Below are positions 34,019-45,126 of a stretch of DNA of 64,000 bases, piece after piece. A model generated the notes under the pieces. That model was not told the DNA's origin and ran no database searches. It saw only the letters and a list, made by a program, of their open reading frames with translations. The stretch is from Terebella lapidaria. Lineage: Eukaryota; Annelida; Polychaeta; Terebellida; Terebellidae. Numbering within the stretch: position 1 is the first letter of the stretch; each line of letters opens with the position of its first letter. The DNA is taken from positions 20,559,170 through 20,623,169 of the forward strand of contig OX424569.1 in the NCBI GenBank assembly GCA_949152475.1. Reading direction: 5' to 3'. A program made the position numbers and the translations under genes.

Positions 34019-35306
34019 AGATAATTGGTACTATATCGGCCAAAAATTGTTCATCGATAAATTTCTCTTAAACTTTGCCGTACCTCATATCAACATATAT
34101 AGAGTCCAAATCTAAAAAAAAATTAGGGGGTCACCAACTTAGTTTCCGAGATAACCGCCTGATTTTGTAATGTACTTTAACGCAGTCGAACTCACTAAAA
34201 GTGCATGTAATTTCGACCCTGTGTGACATGCATTGCAATATTGGAACGGGGAAGTGGAACTATTTGGAATTGCGTATGCAGATTATCACAAACTGATGTT
34301 ATTAGTGTAGTTATGGTCATGTTTCATTTGGAGGAAAAATTAATGATAAGTTAAGCTACCGTAACACATAATGTCTCAGGGATGTACTACAACTTCAGTG
34401 TAAATGGACGGTCCAAAATAACGCTTATTTTCGCTGCCTCTTTCGCACTGTTTTTTGACGCTACGAAAAAACGACTTGATAGAATTTCTTTAAAAGTTTA
34501 CAAAGTGTCGATAATAATGTATACTGTCCAAAACAGAAATAAAAAAGGGGGGTCACCGACTTAGTTTCCGAGATAATGGCCTGTATTCGTACTACTCTTC
34601 AATGCTGAAAGTACGATCGGAATGAACGTAACTTCGACCCTCCGTGGCATTCATCACAAATGAAAATGACAAACAAAAACTGTTTAGATGTGTGTGTAAA
34701 GTAACCATATAGGCCCTAATGATTCGTACTTCAAGTGCATTACGAAGTAACCTTCACGGGAATATATTTCTACCACACGGAGAGGTTGTAGAGTTCAACT
34801 ACATCGATGCCGTATGCTATGTGTTCATGATAGATGTACCATTGTGTCCTAATAAAACATATAAATCAATAATTCAAACAACATACCGGTATGTGCTATT
34901 TTATCAAATTATTGTTTCACTGCCGAAGGATTCATTTAAAAACTGAACACGTGGACTAATACATGGGCGACACAACACAAATAAGAGCATACACGACAAA
35001 TCTGCAATAGCCATGATAAAGTTCTATTTATATTACGATGATCAAAATTAGTTGGTAGATTTCATATTTATATTGCAGTACGTGCTTATTGTGTAAAAGG
35101 TAATACTGCAGATAATGCATCTGCAAGGCATCGCTAATAATATAGGCACGTGGCCTATGCATCAGCATTTCATTTGCCTTTCCCGCCTGCCTGTATATCA
35201 TAATGTCCCTGATTGAGATTTACTGCATAAAAACGTCATAACGTCGTTCTTTTTTAGTTTTACGTAATTCGCTCGGTGGCGGTAGCGTTATTAGTACCAA
35301 TTATCT
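34019..35306. mobile_element. 1288-bp DNA element with TTAA target duplication
   Basis: Perfect 15-bp inverted termini AGATAATTGGTACTA (34019-34033) and TAGTACCAATTATCT (35292-35306) are each flanked by TTAA (34015-34018 and 35307-35310). TTAA duplications occur in piggyBac and Kolobok elements. The interior has two diverged copies of a block with TTAGTTTCCGAGATAA (near 34140 and 34562) and no transposase frame, so it is non-autonomous. Confidence 0.65.
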
Positions 35307-35715
35307 TTAAGACATGTTCGTAAATGTTGATAGAAACACCTTTTCTGTATGGACTATAATACGAAATCAAGTTACATCTTGAAAGACTTTTTTTGTTAAT
35401 GACAAATTTTCACAAACAGTCGATTCAAAGGCAACAAAACTTATACACATATACAAAAATACATAAGGAGAATCTTATACATGATTTTGAGAAAAACCGT
35501 CTGAATAGATTTAGAGAAAATGACCACCAAAGGCAAAATTCATCGTTTTTTCGACAAAAAAGGTCGTTTTGACCTTTCGAGGTCATTGAAGGTCAAATTC
35601 AAGGTCACCACTCAAACCACAATATATGATTTCCCATTTGAATGTGCCAATACTTAGGCTCTATCTTGAAGTGTTCCATGAGATTACTCTGCATAGCTCC
35701 CATTATGAAGGAAAA

Positions 35716-37640
35716 TTAGCCCAAGGGTTAGAGAGGTTACCGGAGAAATTTTAAACCATAACATTTTTTATTCAAATTGTCATATCGACCTTTCATGGTC
35801 ATTGAAGGTGAAATTTAAGATTACCATTGACACTGCAACATGATTTCCGATTTGATACTGCAAATGTTTAAGGTATATCTTGAAGTGTTTTACGAGTTTA
35901 TTCCATACAGCTCCCATACGTGACTTCGGAAATGTTTTCAAGTTAGGTACATGTAAGTGGAATTGGGTTAGGGTCAAGTGGTATAAACATAGCCAATCCA
36001 TGCTGTCCCGCTACCAATGTTGAGTCACTGTTACCAACACATCACTCGATTTCGCTTGTACAATACTAAATACTTTGTTTACTTCGAGTTCACCGCATCA
36101 CTCACACTCGAACATGGCGCATACGAACGTTTCGTTTATACCACTTGACCTGACCTAGAACCATTTCCGAACTGGCCGATCATGAAGGAAAAATGAGGTC
36201 AAAGGTCAAATTCAAGGTCATAACAATATTCACCATATATTAATTCATTCATATTCACAATTGATTCCCAAGCCGTTAAGTTGATAACAAACAAAATATT
36301 AGCCATTTTGTGCTCCGACCTTGAAAATAAGTTCAAGGTCATGAGAATACTCAGTACATGTATATATAATTTTCTACATGTACACAACCTATTCCCAAAC
36401 TGTAGAGTCGATAATAAACAAGATATTAGTCATTTTGTGCTTTGACCTTGAAAATAAGGTCAAAGGTCAAATTCAAGGTCACAACAATGTGCAGCATATA
36501 TTATTTCCTATACGTTCACAATTGATTCCTGAGCTGTAAAGTCGATATAAGCAAGATATTAGCCATTTTGTGCTCTGACCTTGGAAATGAGGTCAAAGGT
36601 CAAATATAATTCAAGATCACTAGAATATTCAGCATATCACTTCCTATATGTCCACAAATGATTCCTAAGCTGTAAGCCATATTAGCCATTTTGTACTTTG
36701 ACCTTGAAAATGAGGTCAAAGGTCAAATTCAAGGTCATCAAAATATTCGGACTATATCATTTCCTATATGCGCACAATGAATTCCGAAGCTGTAAAGTCG
36801 ATAATAAGCGAGATATTAGCCATTTTATGCCTTGACCTTGAAAATGAGGTCAAAGGTCAAATTCAAGGTCATGACAACAATCAGCATATATCATTTCCTA
36901 AATGTGCACAATTGATTCCTAAGCTGTAAAGTTAATAATAAGTGAGATATTAGCCATTTTGTGCTTTGACCTTGAAAATGAGGTCAAAGGTCAAATTCAA
37001 GGTCATGACAACAATCAGCATATATCATTTCCTCTATGTCCACAATTGATTCCTAAGCTGTAAAGTCGATAAGCGAGATATTAGCCATTTTGTGCTCTGA
37101 CCTTGAAAATGAGGTCAAAGGTCAAATTCAAAGTCATGACAATAATCAGCATATATCATTTCCTATGTGTCCACAATTGATAATCTCAATATTAAGTGAG
37201 ATATTAGGCATAATGTGTCCCATTATAAAGCATAGGAGAATTTAACATGAGAAAGTCCTATTTGGGACCCGTCAAGAAAATGAAAATGGCCGCTACACGC
37301 AGACCGGCGATTCAGGGGCAACGAAACTTATACATATCACAGAGGTATGTGGGAGCAATCTTTTGAAATGAAAATCTCAGAACTGTCTGAACAGTTTTGG
37401 AGAAAATGGCCGCCAAAGTCAGAAATTGGCCGTTTTTCAGCGAAAATGGCCGCAATTTCGAAAAAAATGCGAAAATCAAAAAAATAACCCCCTCTTGAAA
37501 TATTTTTAGGTATTTTTGTGCAAAATTTCAGAAAGATCCCATCGTAAACTTTAAAGATAAGAATGTGGACGGACGACGCCGACGACGACGGACGCAACGC
37601 CATGCCAATAGGTTATCGGACCATAGGTCCGGTAACCTAA
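35716..37640 (+). mobile_element. Family A element (long type) with an inserted MITE
   Basis: The 5' end TTAGCCCAAGGGTTAGAG is degenerate. A monomer, then an inserted MITE (35918-36178), then about eight 134-bp-type units carrying AGGTCAAAGGTCA follow, ending with the 3' module, GACGACG run and GGTCCGGTAACCTAA hairpin. Confidence 0.75.
35918..36178. mobile_element. 261-bp MITE with nested inverted repeats
   Basis: GGTCAAGTGGTATAAAC (left) and GTTTATACCACTTGACC (right) are exact inverted repeats. Farther out TTCGGAAATG pairs with CATTTCCGAA. The flanks CTCCCAT and ATCATGAAGG rejoin to the A-element sequence. Superfamily is unknown. Confidence 0.55.
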
Positions 37641-37732
37641 AAATTGGGTGAAATTTTCTAAGTCCAAAAAATTTTTCAATGGTCAAAAAAAAATTTATTT
37701 TTTTTTTTGCTGGAAATAGCTCAAAACGAATA

Positions 37733-37868
37733 GTGACTCCAAGAACCTCTCTTTCAATCCGTATCAAACCCTATCTAGCAATTAATGTTGAAAAGTGCTT
37801 AAAAGAGCTTTTCAACATGAATGTTGGATACGGATTGATTTGGACTGAAAGAGAGGTTCTTCGAGTGA
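37733..37868. repeat. Foldback element (palindromic MITE)
   Basis: AAGAACCTCTCTTTCAATCC on the left pairs with GAAAGAGAGGTTCTTCG on the right, and GGATACGGATTGA with TCAATCCGTATC. The centre has GTTGAAAAG...CTTTTCAAC. The whole can fold into one stem. Confidence 0.65.
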
Positions 37869-37946
37869 TATTACACCTAACTTGCCAAGTGGGATAAGTT
37901 ACTAGTGTTGATAATGTGTAATGAAGTTAAAAGAATTTACAGGTTT

Positions 37947-38102
37947 CAGAGTTTACAAATACGATATTGCGTATTTTGTACGGACAACAGAAATACAGTT
38001 TCATGTATTTCTATATTTTGAATACAATATTTTGTATTTCTGCAGAAATACAGAAAATGGTATTTCTGCAGAAATACGCTTTTGCTATATTGTCCAGACT
38101 GT
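37947..38102. mobile_element. 156-bp palindromic MITE at the 3' side of a LINE
   Basis: The left end CAGAGTTTACAAATA...GCGTATTTTG and inverted right end CAGTCTGGACAATATAG...GCGTATTTCTG are diverged inverted repeats. The body consists of GTATTTCTGCAGAAATAC palindromes. The right end shares CAGTCTGG with the 6-kb TIR element. It abuts the LINE reading frame at 38103. Confidence 0.45.
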
Positions 38103-40830
38103 TGTTTAGAATGTTCTCAGGATCCACCCACAAAGCCGATCAGCAGTGTCGACGACATTTGTTATCTGTCGACTGAAGGTTGCATCTTTGGCCATGATGA
38201 TGCCAAGATCTCTGACAGAGTCCTTTTCTGCAATCTCTCCCGAGTTAGACTTGTATTTAGTGGTGGTTATTATGTGCTGGTTATTGCCATAACGTACCGT
38301 ATTTATTCAATTAGTTCGAACACTCTAATAATTCGAACACCAAAAATTATTGAAGACAATAATTTTCAAATTGACTCGTTTAGTTCGAACAGGCAAATTT
38401 ACGATCAAAATTTCGATTGAAACAACGAACGAAATCAACTTGTCAGATGCCAAAACTGACAACTCACCAGGCGGCAGCACTACGAAATGAGTAATCAGCG
38501 ATATATTCGCCAGGTGGCAGTGTTTGCAATTACTGATATGAGCCATAGAGGTACATTATGATGGGTCATAATGTACCTCTATGATATGAGCAGAAATATT
38601 GAAAGCGCGGTCCTCAGAGTGCCAGGCGGTTTGCGAAGTTTTTCCGATTCGAGTGACTCGATTGCAATGCAATATGACTAGAATTTAGTATATTATATGT
38701 GAGATTATAAACAACATTTACCGGGCGATTTAGCAGCCAGTTTTTGAGTTTTCTAAAAATGCTTGTTGTCTGCGGTTAACCTATCAATCGTACAGTACAA
38801 GCCCTAGTTCTAACCACCATGATGAACGGTATCTGTCAACTCGCGTATGATAAATCTGGGTTTGCGTTTTTTTCCCGTTTTGACGGACGATTTTATCGTG
38901 AATCTAATAATTCGAACATTTCAAAATTTAATTATTTTTAGCTGTTTGAACTAATTGAATAAATACGGTAGGCACTCAAACTTGCCCGAGTTAAACTTCA
39001 TGTTGTTCTGTTCTGCCCAGTTGTATATGGACTGTAGGTCTTGCTGTAGTTTACGTGTGTCCTCTTCCATGTCGATGCCATGTCCGATTCTTGTGTCATC
39101 AGCGAAGCTGGACACAAATGACGAGGCAACTGCATTGTCGATATCACCGATCAGGATGAGGAACAGCAATGGGCCTAGCACAGACCCCTGTGGGACACCC
39201 GACTGAACATCATCCGAGTCAGATTTAGTTCCATTTACAATCACGGTTTGATGTCTACCAGTAAGGAAGGAGTGCATCCACCTTCCTAACTCACCACTTA
39301 TTCCAAGTGACTTCATTTTGTTCAGGGTTATTAGGATGTCCACTTTATCGAATGCCTTGGCAAAATCCAGATAAATCACATCTACGTTTTTCCCTCTTCT
39401 AGCTGTTGTGTTACATGATCAAAGTGTGATATTATACACAAAGACCGTCCTGCTCTGAATCCATGCTGGTTGCAGTTTAATAGGTCATTCTCCTCCAAAT
39501 AGGCAATTGTATATTTCCGAATCACTTTTTCGAACACTTTGATCAGGTGCGAAGTTAGTGCCACTGGTCTGTAGTTCTTAGCAAATCCACGGCTTCATCC
39601 TTTATGGATTGGCACCACATGAGCGGTTTGAAACTGCATGGTACACAACCTAGTTGCAGAGAACGCTTCCAGATCATGGAAAGTGGCTTGACAAGGGCTG
39701 TGGCACACTTCTTCAAAAGAATTGCCGGGAAACCATCAGGTCCGGCTGCTGCTGTTGGAGACAATTCCTCAATTGCCTGAAGCAGGTCTTCACTGTTGAA
39801 GTGGATCTGACTTAGATGGCAAGGTTGATCATCCTCTTTGGTGAAAATATCCTCTGGGTTCTTCATAACTTCCAGTGGGGTACTAAACACCGATCGGTAC
39901 TGTTTGGCCAGTATCTGCGCCATCTCTTTGTTGTCTGTGGTGATAACATTGTTGCTGTCAACCACCAAAGGTCCGATTCCAACTCTTGTCTTGCTGAGTT
40001 TCTTAGCATAGCTGTAAATATATTTGCTGTTGGTTTTTATGGCTGACACTGCATTATTTTCCATTTCTCTTCGTTGGAAGTCATACGACTTTTTTAGCAG
40101 TTTTTCAATGTTCTTCGCTTTTCGTTCAGTTTGCTCTTCTTTCGTTCATTTCTAGTTTTGTTGAGTTGTGGTTTCATCATGGTTTGTTCACTTGTGGGTG
40201 CTCCAGGCAGAGGCTCCCCTGTCAGCCATTCTATGTGTGGCAGGTTGAAGTCCCCAACAAGAAGAACATCGGGTGTCGGTGATGAGAAACTGTTGAGGTT
40301 TTCCCTGATTTTGCTCATATTTCACTGAAATCCTTGATTGTTGATTGTTGACTGGTGTTGGCTCCATCCGGTGACCTGTATATACACAGTATTATCAAGT
40401 TTGTTTTCACTATGTGCAGTACGATGGCTTCAATGAAGCCATTTGTGAACTGTAGGATGGGCTGTGTTTCTATTGCCAGGTCATTCCTTACATAGATGGC
40501 TGCACCACCACTGTCTCTGCCTTTTGTACGAATTCTCAGACGATCTTGACGAAAGAGTGTGTATCCCTCCACTTCCGATTCAGCATCACAGTGCTTATTT
40601 AACCAAGTCTCTGTTAAAGCCATAAAGATTTGTCCATGTTCATGCAATAGATCATTGATGTATGGCACCTTACTGGGGACTGTTCGAGGCGCCAGTCCCC
40701 GAATGTTCAGGAGAGAAAAGTGTGTCACTGTTGATTGTTTGACCCCCTCATAAAGGCGGACGGTGCTGTCGCCTGGGTCATCACTGGGTTTGTGTTGAAC
40801 CAGTTCGGGTACCTCAACCCTGGATTCCAA
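38103..40830 (-). pseudogene. Broken CR1-like LINE (endonuclease + reverse transcriptase), split by a MITE
   Basis: Reading right to left: an endonuclease start (LLNIRGLAPRT, TETWLNKH, GGAAIYVRNDL, then VLLVGDFNLPHIEW after a frame shift near 40315) jumps after GAPTSEQ to a lysine-rich segment, so the end of the endonuclease and the linker are deleted. The reverse transcriptase follows in pieces: AAAGPDGFPA (about 39720-39760), a shift near 39560, FEKVIRK and FRAGRS, another shift near 39380, then YLDFAKAFDK, GVPQGSVLGP and FADDTRIG. At 38970 a MITE intervenes. Beyond it the frame continues (YGNNQHI, EKDSVRDLGI, GWILRTF) to a break at 38103. It is non-functional. Confidence 0.85.
38297..38968. 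mobile_element. Tc1/mariner-like MITE (TA target) inside the LINE
   Basis: Termini CCGTATTTATTCAATTAGTT and AACTAATTGAATAAATACGG are perfect inverted repeats, flanked by TA on both sides (38295-38296, 38969-38970). The motif TTCGAAC recurs subterminally, including TCTAATAATTCGAACA on the plus strand near both ends. Removing the element and one TA restores the LINE reading frame exactly. No transposase is present. TA duplications are typical of Tc1/mariner and pogo elements. Confidence 0.8.
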
Positions 40831-41183
40831 TATTTTTAGCTATTTTTGTGCAAAATTTCAGAAAGATTCGACCGTAAACTTTAAAAATTAGCTAAGAAAG
40901 GTTACCGGACAATATACATTTTAGATATTAGCCTTTTGTCCAGTGACCTTGAAAATCAAGTCACTGATAAATTCAAGGCCATGAAATTTTCAACAAATAT
41001 ATCACTTCTAGTATGTCCACAATAAATTCCTAAGCTGTAAAGTCGATAATAAGTGAGACTTTAGCCATTCTGTGATGTGACCTTGAAAATGAGGTCAAAG
41101 TTAAAGTTCAAGGTCATGAAAATATTCAGTATATATCATTCCTCTATATTCGCAATTGATTCCTATGCTGTAAATGTAAGTAT

Positions 41184-41690
41184 CAATCTATTACCACCAA
41201 TACAATCAGATTTTGATGATGCCAATAAGAAACGTAAAATACTACATTTTGCAATAGAAACAAACAAAGCCCGACCAAATAGTTTATCCAAAGACACACT
41301 GGCATCTTCAGGGGCAGACAATGTGTTAAAAGTAGTTGTTTCTACTGTACACCAGATGGAATTAGTATACAACTGCCCAACAACCTATGAAAATAATTTA
41401 GAAATCCGAATCTAACCCCATGGAATAGATACATGACAAGTACAATTTAAGTACCCAATCACAAGCCCGAAGGCTACTGAGTTGATGGTATCCTCGGGGA
41501 CAGATTTAACGTCCGCCAGCAGTGACACCGACTCAGTGGTATAAAATTGTAAGTATCAATCTATTACCACCAATAAAATCAAATTTTGATGATGCCAATA
41601 AGAAACGTAAAATACAACATTTTGCAATAGAAACAAAGCCCGACCAAATAGTTTATCCAAAGACACACTGGCGTCATCAGGGGCAGATGT
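41184..41690 (+). pseudogene. Captured host-gene-like segment, copy 2
   Basis: It is about 96% identical by eye to 17927-18430. Its 370-bp-type units start at 41184 and 41557. The short frame ending SDTDSVV and TAA at 41544 has one extra codon relative to copy 1. The upstream frame (QSDFDDANKKRKILHF and SLSKDTLASSGAD) is also open, but it cannot be assigned to a family. Confidence 0.45.
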
Positions 41691-42012
41691 AAAGATGATA
41701 ATAAGCGACATATTAGCCATTTTGTTCTCTGACCTTGAAAATGAGATCAAATGTCAAATTCTAGATCACCAAAATATTCAGCATACATCATTTCCTATAT
41801 GTTCACTATGGACCCCTAAGCTGTAAATTTGATAATAAGCGAGATATAACCAATTTTGTATTCTGACCTTGAAAATAAAATGACTAACCTTGAAATTTAG
41901 GTCAAGGGTCAAATTCAAGGTCACTAGAATATTCAGCATATATCATTTCCTATATGTTCACAATTGATTCCTAAGCTGCAAAGTCGCCAAAAAGCAAGAT
42001 ATTGGCCATTTT

Positions 42013-42610
42013 GTCCTGTGACCTTGAAAATGAGGTCAAAGGTCAAATTCAAGGTCACGAGAATATTCAGCATAGATCATTTCCTATATGTTCACAATTG
42101 ATTCCTAAGCCGTAAAGTCGATAATAAGCGAGATATTAGCAATTTTGTCCTGTGACCTTGGAAATGAGGTCAAAGGTCAAATTCAAGGTCACGAGAATAT
42201 TCAGCATATATCATTTCCTATATGTTCACAATTGATTCCTAAGCTGTAAAAACGATAATAAGCGAGATATTAGCCATTTTGTCCTGTGACCTTGAAAATG
42301 AGGCCAAAGGTCAAATTCAAGGTCACGAGAATATTCAGCATATATCATTTCCTATATGTTCACAATGGATTCCTAAGCTGTAAAGTCGATAATAAGCGAG
42401 ATATTAGCCATTTTGTCCTGTGACCTTGAAAATGAGGTCAAAGGTCAAATTCAAGGTCACGAAAATATTCAGCATATATCATTTCCTATATGTTCACAAT
42501 TGATTTCTAAGCTGTACAGTCGATAATAAGCGAGATATTAGCCATTTTGTCCTGTGACCTTGAAAATGAGGTCAAAGGTCAAATTCAAGGTCACGAGAAT
42601 ATTCAGCATA
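42013..42610 (+). repeat. 134-bp tandem array, exemplar of nuclear-receptor half-site repeats
   Basis: Each unit has TGACCT, eight bases, then AGGTCAAAGGTCA, then AATTCA and AGGTCA. In the first unit these are at 42019-42024, 42033-42045 and 42052-42057. That gives ER8, DR1 and DR6 spacings plus an extended TCAAGGTCA monomer site. The rest of the unit is CATATATCATTTCCTATATG, ATTGATTCCTAAGCTGTAAA and GATAATAAGCGAGATATTAG. Confidence 0.9.
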
Positions 42611-43115
42611 TATCATTTCCTATATGTCCACAATTGATTCCTAGTCTCTAATCTCAATATTAAGTGAGATATTAGGCTTAATGTGTCCCATTATAAAGCA
42701 TAGGAGAATTTAACATGGGAAAGTCCCATTTGGGCCGAGTTTGGGCCCAAAATGGCCCACTTCGAGCGATTCAAGGGCAACGAAACTTATACACATCGTA
42801 GAGGTACATATGAAGAGTGTTATGCATCAGTAAGAAAAAAAGTTATTGAACAGATTTTGAGAGAATGGGCGCAAAAGTCCAAAATCAGGCATTTTTCGTC
42901 AAAAATGGCCGCCATTTTGAAAAAAATGCGGAAATCAGAAAACTAAAAAAAACCTTTCCTGGAAATATTTTTAGGTATTTTTGTACAAAATTTCAGAAAG
43001 ATTTGACCATATACTTTAAAGATAAAAATGTGAACGGACGGACGACGGACGACGGACGGACGACGGACGCAACGCCATGCCAATAGGTTATCGGACCATA
43101 GGTCCGGTAACCTAA

Positions 43116-43837
43116 AAAGTGCCGAAATTTTCCAAGTCCAAAATTTTTTTCAAAGGATGAAAATTTTTTTTTGCCTAGAAATGGCCCAAAATGGATAGTA
43201 ATGTTATTTGGGGCGAAAAAATTTTTTTTCGCCGACTCGTCAAAAATTCAAAATGGCCGCCACACTGAGATCGGCGATTCAAGGGCAACAAAACTTATAC
43301 ACGTCACAGAGGTATATAAGAGGAATCTTTTTAAGCAAATATCTCAAAACTGATCAGAGAGTTTTTGAGAAAATACAGACCAGGTGCAAATTTGAGCGTT
43401 TTTCGACCCAAAAATGGCTGTTTTGACCTTTCAAGGTCATCCAAGGTCAAATTCAAGGTCACCACACAAGTCGCCATATATGACTTCCCATTTGAAAGTG
43501 CCAATTTCTAAGCTCTATCTTCAAGCGTTCTATGAGTACAATCTTTTGAAACCAAAAACTCAAAACTGATCAGACAGTTTTTGAGAAAATGGCCGTCAAA
43601 GTCCAAAATTGAGTGTTTTTCGACAAAAACGGCCGCCATTTTGAAAAAAATGCGAAAATCAAAAAACAAAAAAATACCTCCTTCTCAAAATATTTTTAGG
43701 CATTTTTGTGCAAAATTTCAGAAAGATTCGATCGTTAACTTTAAAGATAAAAATGTTAACGCCGGACGGACGGACGGACGGACGACGGACGCAACGCCAT
43801 GCCAATAGGTTATCGGACCAAAGGTCCGGTAACCTAA
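43116..43837 (+). mobile_element. Family A element (short type), 3' part
   Basis: It begins at AAGTGCCGAAATTTTCC, the usual continuation after the GAAGGAAAAA insertion point, and ends with (CGGA)n and GGTCCGGTAACCTAA. Its 5' half is not found before 40888. An internal deletion joins GAGTACA to ATCTTTTGAAACC near 43540. Confidence 0.75.
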
Positions 43838-43845
43838 AAATAAAA

Positions 43846-43913
43846 TTAGCCCAAGGGCTAAGACAGGTTACCGGACAAAATATGTTTTATATTCCTGAGA
43901 CCTTGAAAAAAAA
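43846..43913 (+). mobile_element. Family A 5' terminal fragment (long type)
   Basis: The hairpin TTAGCCCAAGGGCTAA and ACAGGTTACCGGAC are followed by TTTATATTCCTGAGACC. It is cut in an A tract by the next A element at 43914. The sequence matches the start of 57434. Confidence 0.75.
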
Positions 43914-45126
43914 TTAGCCCAAAGGCTAAGATAGGTTACCGGACAATTTTGGTTTGGCCATGGCAGCATTGGCAGGTAACAGACCTTGAGATTTACCAAT
44001 CAAGGTCATCCGTTTGAACTTCGATGTCACCATTACATGTATGTGTGCGGCATTTGATATTCTATATGTTCATAATGCAAAGATATATCTGGGTGGAATA
44101 GTTTAGGCCACTCAGGTCAATTTACACATTCCGAGTCAGACATTCGGCACTCAAGGTCATCTGACGTCAAGTTCAAGGTCATCATTAGTTGTGCCATATA
44201 TGTCTTCCTATATGTTCATAATCATGATAATGCAAACATGAGCTCTATCTGCAAGCATTTCATCTACAGAGGCAAATCTGGGCATTTTTTTACCCCAAAA
44301 TGGCTGTTTTGACCTTTCAAGGTCATCCAAGGTCAAATTCAAGGTCACCACACAAGTCGCCATATATGACTTCCCATTTGAAAGTGCCAATTTCTAAGCT
44401 CTATCTTCAAGTGTTCTATGAGTACAGTCCGGACAGCTCCCATTATGAAGGAAAAAAGTGCCGAAAATTTTCTAAGTCCAAAATTTTTTTCAAAGGGTAA
44501 AAATTTTTTTTTGCCTAGAAATGGCCCAAAATGGATAGTAATGCGATTTGGGGCGAAAAAAATTTTTTTCGCCTACTCGTCAAAAATTCAAAATGGCCGC
44601 CACACGGAAACCGGCAGATTTAGGGCAACCAAACTTATACATATCACAGAGGTATATGAGGGGAATCTTTTGAAACCCAAAACTGATCAGACAGTTTTTG
44701 AGAAAATGGCCGTCGAAGTCCAAAATTGAGCTTTTTTCGACAAAAATGGCCGCCATTTTGAAAAAAATACGAAAATCAAAAAACGAAAAAATACCTCCTT
44801 CTCAAAATATTTTTAGGCATTTTTGTGCAAAATTTCAGAAAGATTCGATCGTTAACTTTAAAGATAAAAATGTTAACGCCGGATGGACGGACGGACGGAC
44901 GGACGGACGGAACGGACTTACGGGCCTTTCCCATGTTAAATTTCCTATCTCGACTGGCCCCTAAAATTGCAAAACTGGCCCCTAAAATCTAACTTTTGGC
45001 CTAAACCATGGTTAGGGGCCGTTTTCAGCTTTTCCCAGGCCCCCAACTCCGTTCCGTTAGCCCGGACGGACGGACGGACGCAACGCCATGCCAATAGGTT
45101 ATCGGACCAAAGGTCCGGTAACCTAA
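43914..45126 (+). mobile_element. Family A element (short type)
   Basis: It has a complete 5' hairpin and a DR4/DR6 half-site block (near 44320). Its 3' module has an unusual inserted stretch (GGGCCTTTCCCATGTTAAAT to CCGTTCCGTTAGCC) between two (CGGA)n runs. The end CCTAA touches the LINE at 45127, within the reverse-transcriptase frame. Confidence 0.8.

Larger units (their letters stand above)
35400..37735 (+). mobile_element. Family A fragment split by a complete A element
   Basis: It opens inside the module CGATTCAAAGGCAACAAAAC, has the AGGTCA(4)AGGTCA(6)AGGTCA block near 35580, and is interrupted at CATTATGAAGGAAAA (35715). It resumes at 37641 with ATTGGGTGAAATTTTC and breaks off near 37735 at a foldback. 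Both ends are missing. The preceding 35311-35399 shows no feature. Confidence 0.65.
40888..43115 (+). mobile_element. Family A element (long type) with captured segment, copy 2
   Basis: The 5' end TTAGCTAAGAAAGG has a shortened hairpin. It carries the captured block (41184-41690), then the cleanest 134-bp array of the window: GTCCTGTGACC starts at 42013, 42147, 42281, 42415 and 42549. It ends with the GGACGACGG run and hairpin. Upstream, 40831-40887 is a piece of another A 3' module that borders the LINE. Confidence 0.85.

Noticed and set aside
35950..35965. Telomere-like GGGTTAGGG
   Set aside because: It is a single occurrence inside a MITE arm, not an array.
22248..38525. CTCF-like CGCCAGGTGGCAG shared between 22.26 and 38.51 kb
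   Set aside because: The match is about 20 bp (TATTCGCCAGGTGGCAG) and departs from the CTCF core. It may only reflect related transposon interiors.
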